Assembly: GCF_022690765.1 (NCBI RefSeq)
Contig: NZ_JALCZA010000013.1
Span: forward strand, 34,074 to 98,073
Source: Anaeromyxobacter oryzisoli
GTDB lineage: Bacteria; Myxococcota; Myxococcia; Myxococcales; Anaeromyxobacteraceae
Length of the DNA: 64,000 bases
Direction: 5' to 3'
Positions 54,364 to 62,767 of the stretch are shown in pieces. The notes under the pieces were generated by a model. The model was not told the origin of the DNA. It did not search any database and saw nothing but the letters and a program-made list of their open reading frames with translations. The position numbers and the translations under genes are program-made. The first letter of the stretch is position 1, and each line of letters opens with the position of its first letter.

Positions 54364-55728
54364 ATGGGCTCGGCGGAGGCGAAGGGCGCGGTGGCGGACG
54401 CGGGGTCGAGGTCGCTCCTGGAGGTCACCCGCCGCGCGGCGGACCTCGCGCTGAAGAAGGGGGCGCGCGAGGCGGCGGCGGGGGCGTACCGCGCCCGGCA
54501 CGTCGAGGTGGCCTGGCGCGACGGCCAGGTCGAGAAGGTCACGGAGGCGACCACCCGCGGCCTGGGGCTCGATCTCTACGTGGACGGTCGGTACACCTCG
54601 GTCTCCACGAGCGACCTCCGGCCGGAGGCGCTCGAGCGGTTCGTCGAGGACGCGATCGTGCTCGCGCGGACGCTCGCCCCCGACCCGCACCGCAGCCTCC
54701 CGGACCCGGCGCTGTACCGGGGCCAGTCGAAGGTGGACCTCGATCTCGAGGACCCGACCCACGGCGCGCTCGACGCGAGCGAGCGCCGCCGGCAGGCCGA
54801 GGCGCTCGAGGCGGCAGCCCGGGCGGTGCCGGGCGCCGGGGCGATCCTCTCGGTCACCACCAGCGTCTCCGACTCGCTCGGGGAGGGCGTCCTCGTCGCG
54901 ACGAACGGGTTCGAGGGCTCGCGCCGCTCGACCGACTTCTGGATCGGCGCCGAGGTGACGGTGAAGGATCCCGACGGACGCCGCCCCGAGGAGTACGCCT
55001 CGTCGGGCGCGCGCCACCGGGCCGACGTGGAGTCGCCGGAGGAGGTCGGCCGCCGCGCCGGGGAGCGGGCGCTCTCCCGGATCGGCTCCCGCAAGGGCGA
55101 GTCGGGCGTGCTCACCGTGGCGGTGGACGCGCGCGCGGCCGGACGGATGGTGGGCTCGCTCTTCGGCCCCCTCGCCGCCGCCTCTCTCCAGCAGCGCCGG
55201 TCGTTCCTCGAGGGGAAGCTCGGCGTCGCGATCGGGAGCCCGCTCCTCGACGTCTCCGACGACCCGCTCGTCCCGCGCGGGCTCGGCTCGCGCCGCTACG
55301 ACGGCGAGGGGCTCGCGGCCCGGCCCTTCCCGGTGTTCGAGGGCGGGGCGCTGCGGAGCTACTACGTGGACACCTACTACGGCCGGAAGCTCGGGATGGC
55401 CCCCACCACCGGCCGCGCCTCGAACCTGGCCTGGCGCCTCGGCGACCGCTCCCCGGCGGAGCTCCTCGCGGCGATGGGCGAGGGGATCCTCGTCACCGGC
55501 TTCCTGGGCGGGAACTCCAACGGCACCACCGGGGACTTCTCCCTCGGTGTCCGCGGGTTCCGCGTCCGCGGCGGCCAGCTCGCCGAGCCCATCGGCGAGA
55601 TGAACGTCTCCGGCAACCACCTCGAGCTGTGGAAGCGCCTCGCCGCGGTAGGGAATGACCCGTACCGGTACTCGGCGATGCGGACGCCGACCCTGGTGTT
55701 CGAGGGGGTCCAGGTGGCGGGGACGTAG
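54364..55728 (+). CDS. pmbA: TldE/PmbA metalloprotease subunit
   Basis: The 454-residue protein has the TldE features: VEVAWRDGQVEKVTEATTRG, TTSVSDSLGEGVLVATNGFE, SYYVDTYYGRKLGMAPTTGR and NSNGTTGDFSLGVRGFRV. It lacks the HExxxH of TldD, as normal for this partner. The two subunits enclose the active site. The first 20 residues are Ala/Gly-rich and may be extra. Confidence 0.94.
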   Translation: MGSAEAKGAVADAGSRSLLEVTRRAADLALKKGAREAAAGAYRARHVEVAWRDGQVEKVTEATTRGLGLDLYVDGRYTSVSTSDLRPEALERFVEDAIVLARTLAPDPHRSLPDPALYRGQSKVDLDLEDPTHGALDASERRRQAEALEAAARAVPGAGAILSVTTSVSDSLGEGVLVATNGFEGSRRSTDFWIGAEVTVKDPDGRRPEEYASSGARHRADVESPEEVGRRAGERALSRIGSRKGESGVLTVAVDARAAGRMVGSLFGPLAAASLQQRRSFLEGKLGVAIGSPLLDVSDDPLVPRGLGSRRYDGEGLAARPFPVFEGGALRSYYVDTYYGRKLGMAPTTGRASNLAWRLGDRSPAELLAAMGEGILVTGFLGGNSNGTTGDFSLGVRGFRVRGGQLAEPIGEMNVSGNHLELWKRLAAVGNDPYRYSAMRTPTLVFEGVQVAGT

Positions 55729-55869
55729 ACGCGAAGCGTCAGGACGCGAACTCTCTGACGCGTTTTCAACGGCCGCCCGCGCGCCTGCCCGCCTGTTTCG
55801 CTGACCGCCCCACGTTCGCCGCGGCCGCGAAATTGCTCCTCGCGCTGCAAGGACTTAACTGTAGTAGTC

Positions 55870-56214
55870 ATGGGCACCGTGCTCATCGTCGATGACGAGT
55901 CGGACATCCGGCAGGCGGTCGCCGAGGTGCTCGCCGACGAGGGGTACCAGGTCTTCTCTGCGGGTGACGGGGCGGAGGGGCTGGCGCAGGCTCGCGCGCA
56001 CCACCCGCAGGTGGTCCTGCTCGACCTCATGATGCCGGGGATGAGCGGCTGGGAGTTCCGGCGCCGGCAGCAGTCGGACCCGGACCTCTCGAGCATCCCG
56101 GTGGTCGTGCTGTCGGCGCTCGGCCGGGACGGCGCGATCGAGGCGAACGCGTACCTCCAGAAGCCCTTCGGCCTCGACGATCTCCTCAGCGCGGTCCGGC
56201 ACTACGCCGCCTGA
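55870..56214 (+). CDS. Stand-alone response-regulator receiver
   Basis: The 114-residue protein is a single receiver domain: acidic pocket VDDE (Asp8, Asp9), phospho-acceptor Asp52 in VVLLDLMMPGMSG, VVLSALGRDG and Lys near 101 in LQKPF. There is no output domain; such single-domain regulators relay phosphate between kinases and other receivers. No kinase gene is close. It overlaps the end of the next, convergent gene by 29 bases. Confidence 0.93.
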   Translation: MGTVLIVDDESDIRQAVAEVLADEGYQVFSAGDGAEGLAQARAHHPQVVLLDLMMPGMSGWEFRRRQQSDPDLSSIPVVVLSALGRDGAIEANAYLQKPFGLDDLLSAVRHYAA

Positions 56215-56644
56215 ACGGCGAGCGCCACGCGAGCCGCAGCACGCCCGGCGGCGCCTCGTCCCGGATCCGCTCGAGCCCGTGCCGCGCCGCCTCGACTGCC
56301 CGGGCGGCCGCGTCCACCACCTCCGGCGAGGCCCGGAGCGCGTCGCACGCCGCGGCCAGGACCTCGCCGAGGATCCGCCACTCCGCCCGGAGCTCCTCCT
56401 CCGCCTCCCCCTCTGCCGCCGGGTCGAGCCGCACCACGCCGTCGAGGCGCGCCCAGGCCTCCTCGGCGGGCCGGCCGTGGACGAGCGCCTCGCCGAGGCC
56501 GCCGACGAACCGCTCCACGAGCCCGTCGCTCGCGCCGGGGAACACGCCCGGCCTCGCCTGGGCCCGGGCCGCGCGCCAGATGCGCGTGAGCTCGGCCGCC
56601 GCGGCGGCGATCGCCTCGCCCGCCTCGCGCGGTCCGGCGCTCAC
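56186..56644 (-). CDS. Hypothetical protein, mostly helical
   Basis: The 152-residue product begins VSAGPREAGEAIAAAAAELT and has helical blocks (RFVGGLGEALVHGRPAEEAW, EEELRAEWRILGEVLAAACD, VVDAAARAVEAARHG). No catalytic motif is visible; the helix-rich look resembles RsbRD/STAS-associated N-terminal domains only loosely. The GTG start overlaps the stop of the hydrolase gene (GTGA), so expression is coupled. Long frames upstream in the same phase are shadows of that gene. Confidence 0.6.
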   Translation of the reverse strand: MSAGPREAGEAIAAAAAELTRIWRAARAQARPGVFPGASDGLVERFVGGLGEALVHGRPAEEAWARLDGVVRLDPAAEGEAEEELRAEWRILGEVLAAACDALRASPEVVDAAARAVEAARHGLERIRDEAPPGVLRLAWRSPFRRRSAGPR

Positions 56645-57294
56645 GCGGCCCCGACCTCGGCGAGGAGCCACGCCAGGGCGGCCTCCGCCTCGCGCTGCAG
56701 CGCCGGCAGCGCCTCGGTGAACAGGTGCGTCGCCCCCGGCACCGTCGCGAGCCGGCGCGGCCCCGCGGAGTCGGCGAGGGCCGCTCTCACCTCGGCCGGC
56801 GCGCCGAACGCGTCGCCGGCGGCCTGGATCACCGCGAGCGGCTTCGCGATCGCGCGCACGTCGGCGCCGTCGCGCACGAGGTCCCGGTCCGCGGCGCGCA
56901 GGGCGAGCCCGGCGAGGAGCAGCCCCCGGACCGCCGGGTCGGCGTGCCCGGCCCGCGCGGCCATCCAGGCGCCGAAGGAGAAGCCGCACGCGAGGAGCGG
57001 GACGTCCGGGCGGGAGGCCCGGAGCCAGGCGAGGGCGGCGCGGGTGTCCTCGACCTCGCCGCGGCCGCCGTCGTAGGCGCCGGCGCTCCGCCCGACCCCG
57101 CGGTAGTTGAAGCGGAGTGAGGCGCCGCCCGCGGTCCGGACCGCCTTCGCGAGCCGGTAGGTGGCGTGGTTATGGAGGGTGCCGCCGAAGCGCGGGTGGG
57201 GGTGGCAGACGACCGCCGCGAAGCGTGCGCCGGGATCGCCCTCGAGGAGCGCCTCCAGCCGGCCCACCGGCCCCTGGACGTCGATCTGCTGCAC
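56641..57294 (-). CDS. Small alpha/beta-hydrolase (YpfH/CofA-like)
   Basis: The 217-residue protein has VVCHPHPRFGGTLHNHATYR as the oxyanion strand-loop (HPHP.FGG.. is typical of this subgroup), FNYRGVGRSAGAYDGG, nucleophile elbow ACGFSFGAW, an acid region VIQAAGDAFG and PGATHLFTEAL with the catalytic His. It is a cytoplasmic esterase-like enzyme of unknown substrate. It is followed by a coupled hypothetical gene. Confidence 0.9.
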   Translation of the reverse strand: MQQIDVQGPVGRLEALLEGDPGARFAAVVCHPHPRFGGTLHNHATYRLAKAVRTAGGASLRFNYRGVGRSAGAYDGGRGEVEDTRAALAWLRASRPDVPLLACGFSFGAWMAARAGHADPAVRGLLLAGLALRAADRDLVRDGADVRAIAKPLAVIQAAGDAFGAPAEVRAALADSAGPRRLATVPGATHLFTEALPALQREAEAALAWLLAEVGAA

Positions 57295-57366
57295 GCGGCT
57301 ACAGCCTATATCGGCCTGGAGGGCGACGCGCCGCCGCTCGCCGCTCGACTCCCGGCCGAGCTCGAT

Positions 57367-58026
57367 TCACGCCGCGAAGAGGGCCTCGAACAGCCGCTTC
57401 CCGTCGTCCCGGCCGAGGATCGCCTCGCTCGCGCGCTCCGGGTGCGGCATGAGCCCCACCACGTTCCGGCGCGGACCGGCCGAGATCCCGGCGATGTCGC
57501 GCGCGGCGCCGTTCGGGGCGCCGCCGACGTACCGGAACACCACGTTCCCCTCGCCCTCGAGGCGATCGAGCGTGGCCGGGTCGGCGAAGTAGTTCCCGTC
57601 GCCGTGGGCGATCGGCATGGTGAGCGTCCGCCCGATCAGGCCGCGGGTCACCGGCGTCTCCTGCCCGTCCACCTTCAGCGTGACGTCCCGGCAGATGTAC
57701 TTGAGGGACGCGTTCCGGAGCAGGACGCCGGGGAGGAGCCCGGCCTCGCACAGGATCTGGAAGCCGTTGCAGATCCCGAGGACCGGGCCGCCCGCCTTCG
57801 CGAACGCCGCCACGTCCTCCATCACCGGCGAGAACCGCGCGAGCGCGCCGCAGCGGAGGTAGTCGCCGTAGCTGAAGCCGCCCGGGATGACGACGGCGCC
57901 CAGCTTCTCGGGGAGCCGATCCTTGTGCCAGACGTAGACGGGGTCCGCGCCGCAGACGTGCTTCACCACGTGGTAGACGTCGTGGTCGCAGTTCGAGCCG
58001 GGGAAGGTGAGGACGCCGACGCGCAT
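57367..58026 (-). CDS. purQ: Phosphoribosylformylglycinamidine synthase, glutaminase subunit PurQ
   Basis: The 219-residue class I glutamine amidotransferase supplies ammonia for the fourth step of purine synthesis (FGAR to FGAM). The catalytic Cys is in [11 protein letters not shown] near residue 85, and the His-Glu pair is in [27 protein letters not shown] and [17 protein letters not shown] are family landmarks. It directly follows purS without a gap and would work with PurL, which is not in this window. Confidence 0.97.
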   Translation of the reverse strand: MRVGVLTFPGSNCDHDVYHVVKHVCGADPVYVWHKDRLPEKLGAVVIPGGFSYGDYLRCGALARFSPVMEDVAAFAKAGGPVLGICNGFQILCEAGLLPGVLLRNASLKYICRDVTLKVDGQETPVTRGLIGRTLTMPIAHGDGNYFADPATLDRLEGEGNVVFRYVGGAPNGAARDIAGISAGPRRNVVGLMPHPERASEAILGRDDGKRLFEALFAA

Positions 58027-58272
58027 CTAGAGCTCGATCCGGAAGTCCTCGATGACGGTGTTCGCGAGGAGCTTCCGGCACATCTCCTCGAGCCGCTTCC
58101 GCTCGTCCGCCTCGGGCCGCCGCTCGTCCACCGTGACCTCGATGAACTTGCCGAGCCGGACGTCCGAGACCTCGCCGTAGCCCATCGCGTGCAGGGCGCG
58201 GTTCACCGCCGAGCCCTGCGGGTCGAGGACCCCGCGCTTGAGCGTGACGTACACGCGCGCCTTCTTCGCCAT
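58027..58272 (-). CDS. purS: Phosphoribosylformylglycinamidine synthase subunit PurS
   Basis: The 81-residue protein (MAKKARVYVTLKRGVLDPQG, VNRALHAMGYGEVSDVRLGK) is the small PurS bridge that joins PurQ to the short PurL in the FGAM synthase complex. Its stop abuts the purQ ATG, so they form an operon. I preferred the start at MAKKARVYV, the usual N-terminus; an ATG four codons earlier is possible. Confidence 0.94.
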   Translation of the reverse strand: MAKKARVYVTLKRGVLDPQGSAVNRALHAMGYGEVSDVRLGKFIEVTVDERRPEADERKRLEEMCRKLLANTVIEDFRIEL

Positions 58273-58336
58273 GCGCGGCTTCATAACACGATTCGCCGCT
58301 CGCGCATCCCGCGGAGTTTGCTAGGGTAGCGGGTGA

Positions 58337-59608
58337 ATGTCGGACGGGGCGAGCGCGGAGGTGCTGGGCGTCCTCGCGGCGCTCGCCGCGCTGCTCGGGA
58401 TGCGGGCGGTGACCGCCGCCCTCGAGGCGGCGCTGGTGGCGGTCGGGGTGCCGCGCGCCGAGGAGCTCGCCGCGGCGCCGGACGCCCGGCCGCGCGATCG
58501 GGCGCTCGCCGCGCTGCTCGGCGAGCCGGAGGCGACCGCGTTCACGCTGCGGGCCGCCTCCACCTTCTCGATCCTGCTCGTCGGGCTCCTCGCCGGGGTC
58601 GAGGGCGCGCGCCTGGCCGGCGCTGGCGCCCGCTGGGCGGCCGGTCCCGCCGCCGCCCTCGCGGCCGGGCTCCTCTCCCTGCCGATCGCCGCCCTCGCCC
58701 GCGGCGCAGGCGCCGCGCACGGGGAGACGGTCGCGCTCGCCCTGGCGGGGCCGTTCCGGGCCGCCCGGGAGGTGCTCCGGCCGCTCGCGGCGCTCGCGCT
58801 CCTCGTCACCCGCGGCAAGGGGCGCTTCTCGCTCCCGCGCCCGCCGCTCGACGAGATGGAGCGCGCGCTCGCGGAGTACGCGAAGGGGCACGGCGCCGGC
58901 GCCGCCACGAGCGAGCTCATCCACAACGTCTTCGAGTTCCGGGAGAAGGTCGCCCGGGACGTGATGGTCCCCCGCACCGAGGTCGTCGCGGTGGACCTCG
59001 AGACGCCGGTGCCGGAGATCATCCGGATCCTCGCCGAGGAGGGGCACTCGCGGATGCCGGTCTACCGCGGGAGCCTCGACCAGATCGCGGGGATCCTCCA
59101 CGCGCGCGACCTCGTCCCGCTCCTCGCGCACCCGGAGCTGATCGTCCTCGCGGACCTGCTCCGCCCGGCGCACTTCGTCCCGTGGTCGAAGCCGGTGGAG
59201 CAGCTCCTCCGCGAGATGCAGAAGCGGAAGCTGCACATGGCGTTCGTCGTGGACGAGTTCGGCGGCGTGATGGGCATCTGCACCATCGAGGACGTCCTCG
59301 AGGAGATCGTCGGCGAGATCCAGGACGAGTTCGAGGAGGACGCGGAGGTCAAGGCGGTCGAGGCGCACGCCGACGGGACCTTCACCGTGCAGGGGCAGAC
59401 CCCCATCGCCGAGCTCAACGCCGCGACCGGCGCGGACGTGCCGGAGGATCAGGGCTTCGAGACGGTGGCGGGGTTCATCAACTCCATCGCCGGGGCGATC
59501 CCCTCGCGCGGGGACCGGTTCCTCTGGCACGGGTGGGCCTTCACGGTGGCGGAGGCGGATCCGCGCAAGGTCACGAAGGTGCGGGCGGCGCGGGTGAAGC
59601 GGGGATAG
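58337..59608 (+). CDS. CorC/HlyC-type CBS-domain membrane protein
   Basis: The 423-residue protein has an N-terminal membrane part with several helices (a divergent CNNM/DUF21-like region, about residues 8-165). Two CBS domains follow: VARDVMVPRTEVVAVDLETP, SRMPVYRGSLDQIAGILHAR, and then MAFVVDEFGGVMGICTIEDV. A CorC/HlyC C-terminal domain ends it (GTFTVQGQTPIAELNAATG). Such proteins are implicated in Mg2+/Co2+ efflux. The start is 64 bases from the divergent purS. Confidence 0.9.
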   Translation: MSDGASAEVLGVLAALAALLGMRAVTAALEAALVAVGVPRAEELAAAPDARPRDRALAALLGEPEATAFTLRAASTFSILLVGLLAGVEGARLAGAGARWAAGPAAALAAGLLSLPIAALARGAGAAHGETVALALAGPFRAAREVLRPLAALALLVTRGKGRFSLPRPPLDEMERALAEYAKGHGAGAATSELIHNVFEFREKVARDVMVPRTEVVAVDLETPVPEIIRILAEEGHSRMPVYRGSLDQIAGILHARDLVPLLAHPELIVLADLLRPAHFVPWSKPVEQLLREMQKRKLHMAFVVDEFGGVMGICTIEDVLEEIVGEIQDEFEEDAEVKAVEAHADGTFTVQGQTPIAELNAATGADVPEDQGFETVAGFINSIAGAIPSRGDRFLWHGWAFTVAEADPRKVTKVRAARVKRG

Positions 59609-59617
59609 GAGACGCCC

Positions 59618-60160
59618 ATGTTCCCCCCGCGCCTGGAAGGCCCGCGGCTCCTCCTGCGGCCCCTCGTCGCCGCGGACGCGCCGCGCCTCACCGCGATCCT
59701 GGACGACCCGGCGGTCCACCGGAACCTGCGCCTCGAGCGGCCCATCTCGCTCGCCGCCGAGCGTGAGTTCATCACCGCCCTCGCCCGCGCGACGGAGGAG
59801 GTGGTGGTGGGGATCGCGGCGCGGGACGACGGCCGGCTCCTCGGCGTGACGGGGCTCCACCAGCTCGCCGATCCGGCTCGCCAGGCGGAGTTCGGGATCT
59901 TCATCGGCGGCCCCGAGGAGTGGGGGAAGGGGCATGGCCAGGAGGCGACCCGGCTCATCGTCGGGTACGGCTTCGACGCCCTCCGCCTGAACCGCGTCTG
60001 GCTGCACGTGCACGCCGACAACGCCCGCGGGATCCACGCGTACGAGCGGGTCGGCTTCCGCAGGGAGGGCGTGCTCCGGCAGGCGGCGCTCCGCGGCGAT
60101 CGCTTCGTGGACGTGATCGCGATGGCGGTGCTGCGCGAGGAGTGGCGGGCGCGCCGGTAG
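59618..60160 (+). CDS. GNAT-family N-acetyltransferase (RimJ/RimL-like)
   Basis: The 180-residue protein starts FPPRLEGPRLLLRPLVAADA as RimJ/RimL-type acetyltransferases do. It shows FGIFIGGPEEWGKGHGQEAT as the acetyl-CoA-binding region and RVWLHVHADNARGIHAYERV then GFRREGVLRQAA as the closing helix-strand. It would acetylate an amino group on a protein or small molecule. It follows the CorC-like gene after nine bases. Confidence 0.9.
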   Translation: MFPPRLEGPRLLLRPLVAADAPRLTAILDDPAVHRNLRLERPISLAAEREFITALARATEEVVVGIAARDDGRLLGVTGLHQLADPARQAEFGIFIGGPEEWGKGHGQEATRLIVGYGFDALRLNRVWLHVHADNARGIHAYERVGFRREGVLRQAALRGDRFVDVIAMAVLREEWRARR

Positions 60161-60340
60161 CGCCCGAGCGGTGGGCGAGGCGGCGCCGACACGGCGGCGG
60201 GCGACCGGCGGGCGAGCCGTCGCGATCCCGGCGAGCGGCCCGGCCGGGGAGATCCCCGTGCCGGCCGTGCCCCGGCAAGGCCCCCTCTCCATCGTCCATT
60301 TGATCATGATGGCGAGACCCTCGCGAACCGAGCGCCCGCG

Positions 60341-60835
60341 ATGAGAGATCGTTCGACACGTGAGCGGAACGGCGTCCGGCTCGGGCAGCCGGTGCGGGAC
60401 CTGGACGGCAAGCGGCTCGGCCGCGTCGCCGATCTGTACGACTGGGGCTTCGCCGTGCAGAAGGGGTTCCGGTTCGGCTTCCGGCAGGACTGCGTGATCC
60501 TGTACTACGAGGTGCGCGGGGAGCGCGACGGGGCCCTGGTGGTGGCGCGGAGCGACCGGGCGCTCGACGAGCTGGCGGCGGGCGAGCTGCCGGAGATCTG
60601 GCGCATCCCGACGCCGCCGCAGTTCCCGTCCGCCGCGACCCCGCCGGAGGCGCGGGGCGTCTTCGAGGAGCTCGCCGCCGAGCATCCGCGGGCGGGTGCG
60701 CCCCCGGGGCGGGCGGGCGCGCCCCCGGGGGCCCCCGGGCCGGCACCGCAGGAGAGGCCTGCCCCGGTCGGCGAGAAGGAGGAGCGCGAGGAGGAGCGCT
60801 CGCGCGGCGAGGCGCTCCCGCCCGCGCCGCCGTGA
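60341..60835 (+). CDS. PRC-barrel-like protein with disordered tail
   Basis: The 164-residue product begins with a short beta-rich region (LGQPVRDLDGKRLGRVADLY, FGFRQDCVILYYEVRG) resembling the PRC-barrel fold, and is followed after residue 100 by a Pro/Gly/Glu-rich tail (APPGAPGPAPQERPAP, EREEERSRGEALPP). No signal peptide is seen. Such proteins often act as regulatory adaptors. The barrel match is moderate. Confidence 0.65.
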   Translation: MRDRSTRERNGVRLGQPVRDLDGKRLGRVADLYDWGFAVQKGFRFGFRQDCVILYYEVRGERDGALVVARSDRALDELAAGELPEIWRIPTPPQFPSAATPPEARGVFEELAAEHPRAGAPPGRAGAPPGAPGPAPQERPAPVGEKEEREEERSRGEALPPAPP

Positions 60836-60933
60836 TCCGATTCCGATGAGGAGGGCCGGCCGCGGGTCGCGAGGCCGGCCGCGCCGCCCCGCGCGTTGTG
60901 GGGCGCGCCGGTGCGGGGCTATGGTCCGCCGCC

Positions 60934-62313
60934 ATGACCGAAGCCGCCCAGGAGCCCGCTCGCCCCGAGCCGCCGCGGGCCGCGCGCTGGCTCGTGCTCC
61001 TCGCCTGCAGCCTGGCGATGTTCGGCAACTACTACGTCTTCGACGCGCTCTACCCGGTGACGCCGCTCCTCGAGCGCACGTTCGGGTTCACCGGGGAGCA
61101 GATCGGCGCGCTCGACACCGCCTACAACGTCGCGGCGCTCCTCACGCTCGTCGCGGGCGGCGTCCTCATCGACCGGCTCGGGACCGCGCGCTCCTCGGTG
61201 CTCTTCGCGGCGGTGGGCGCGCTCGGGAGCGTGCTCATCGCGGTGCTGCCGGCCGAGCTCCCATCGGCGCCGTGGCGCGCGATGATGGCCGGCCGGTTCG
61301 TGCTCGGGGTCGGGTCGGAGCTGTTCATCGTGGCGGCGACCACGGTGGTCGGGCGCTGGTTCAAGGGGAAGGAGATCGCGTTCGCGCTGGCGCTCCAGCT
61401 CCTCATCGCCCGGCTCGGGTCCTTCGCGGCCGACCGGTCGCCGAGCCTCGCGGCGGGGCTGTTCCGCTCGTGGCAGCCGCCGCTCCTCCTCGCCGCGGGC
61501 GCCGGGGTGGTCTGGCTCGTCTTCGCGATCGTCTACGCCGCGCTCGAGGCGGGCTCGGCGCGGCGCTACGGCGTGGCCGCCCCGGGCGCGACCGACAAGC
61601 TCGTCCTGGGGGATCTCGTCCGCTTCGACCGCGCCTACTGGTGGGTGGTGGGGCTGTGCGTGGCCTTCTACGCGACGATCTTCCCGTTCCGGACCTTCGC
61701 GAACCTGTACCTCACCCAGGCGCGCGGGCTCTCGGGCGCGGCCGCCGGCGACCTGAAGAGCATCCTCCCCATGCTCTCGATGATCGGGATGCCGCTGTTC
61801 GGGCTGCTCGCGGACCGGATCGGGAAGCGCGCGCTGCTCATGGCGGCGGGCTCGGCGATCCTCGTCCCGCCCTTCCTGCTCCTGCCCTTCTGGCGCAGCG
61901 GCGTGGAGCTCCCCGGGATCGCCCTGCCGTGGGTGGGGACGATCGTCTCGGCGGGGACGCCGCTCGACGCGGTGGTCTCGATGGCGATGCTCGGGCTCGC
62001 CTTCGCCCTCGTCCCGGCGGTGCTCTGGCCGGCCGTGACGTACCTCGTCCCCGGCGAGCGGCTCGGCTCGGCGTACGCCCTCATGACCTTCTGCCAGCAG
62101 GTGGGCTGGGCGGCGATGAGCTGGGGGATGGGCAAGGTGAAGGACGCGGCGCGGGCGAGCGCGGCCAACCCGGCGGGCTGGACGGCGGTGATGGGGATGC
62201 TCGCCGCCCTCGCGACCGCCGGGTTCGTGTTCTCGTTCCTGCTCTGGCGCAGCGAGCGCGGCGCGCACCCGCACGGCCTCGAGCGCGTGGCGCCGGGGTC
62301 CGGCACCGTGTGA
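60934..62313 (+). CDS. MFS transporter
   Basis: The 459-residue protein has twelve predicted membrane helices in two bundles. The loop between helices 2 and 3 reads GGVLIDRLGTARSS and its counterpart after helix 8 LLADRIGKRALLMA, the conserved D-R-x-G motifs of major-facilitator transporters. Helix 1 carries LLACSLAMFGNYYVFDALYP. The substrate is unknown; it could be nitrate/anion or a small organic solute. The start was chosen at MTEAAQEPARPE because the preceding codons are low-complexity. Confidence 0.9.
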   Translation: MTEAAQEPARPEPPRAARWLVLLACSLAMFGNYYVFDALYPVTPLLERTFGFTGEQIGALDTAYNVAALLTLVAGGVLIDRLGTARSSVLFAAVGALGSVLIAVLPAELPSAPWRAMMAGRFVLGVGSELFIVAATTVVGRWFKGKEIAFALALQLLIARLGSFAADRSPSLAAGLFRSWQPPLLLAAGAGVVWLVFAIVYAALEAGSARRYGVAAPGATDKLVLGDLVRFDRAYWWVVGLCVAFYATIFPFRTFANLYLTQARGLSGAAAGDLKSILPMLSMIGMPLFGLLADRIGKRALLMAAGSAILVPPFLLLPFWRSGVELPGIALPWVGTIVSAGTPLDAVVSMAMLGLAFALVPAVLWPAVTYLVPGERLGSAYALMTFCQQVGWAAMSWGMGKVKDAARASAANPAGWTAVMGMLAALATAGFVFSFLLWRSERGAHPHGLERVAPGSGTV

Positions 62314-62339
62314 AGCGGCCGAGCGGTGCGAGACTCACG

Positions 62340-62580
62340 TTCGCCCTGAGCGCAGCGCCGGTCCTCCCGTTTGCACTGAGCGTAGCCCCGCGCCCCCGCT
62401 CGCCCTGAGCGTAGCGCAGCGTCCTAATCCGTTCGCCCTGAGCGTAGCCCCGCGCCCCCCTCCCGTTCGCCCTGAGCGTAGCGCCGCGCCGGGGCGCGGC
62501 GCGGAGTCGAAGGGCGCGGGTCGGCGGGCGCCGAGTCGAAGGGGGCGGAGTCGAAGGGCGCGGAGTCGAAGGGCGCGCCG
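62340..62580. repeat. REP-like array of CGCCCTGAGCGTAGC / GAGTCGAAGGGCG units
   Basis: Five copies of the forward unit (cgccctgagcgtagc and variants at about 62342, 62373, 62401, 62434 and 62467) are followed by the dyad GCGCCGGGGCGCGGCGC and then four copies of the inverted unit gagtcgaagggcg at about 62503, 62533, 62549 and 62563. The whole can fold as a long hairpin. Forward and inverted units are complementary in the CGCCCT.../...AGGGCG core. It separates the MFS gene from the HEAT-repeat gene. Confidence 0.75.
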
Positions 62581-62767
62581 CCTCACCGAGCGTCACGCGC
62601 GGGATCACCGGCGCGGCGCCCGCGTCAACTTATTTGCCATCGGGATCCCGACACCGTATGCTGCGATATCGGCGCAAGATCCCGTGATCAGGCGGGATCC
62701 GTACGGGGAAACGCCGGGTGCGGTCGGGGGTCCACGGGGCGGCCCCGCGGTGAACGGGCGGCGGGTG

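Noticed and set aside
54130..55620. Minus-strand frame antisense to tldE
   Set aside because: Pro/Arg/Glu-rich without motifs, opposite a well-conserved gene.
62340..62580. CRISPR-like array
   Set aside because: Units are close together, differ in orientation and have no regular unique spacers; this is a REP-like array.
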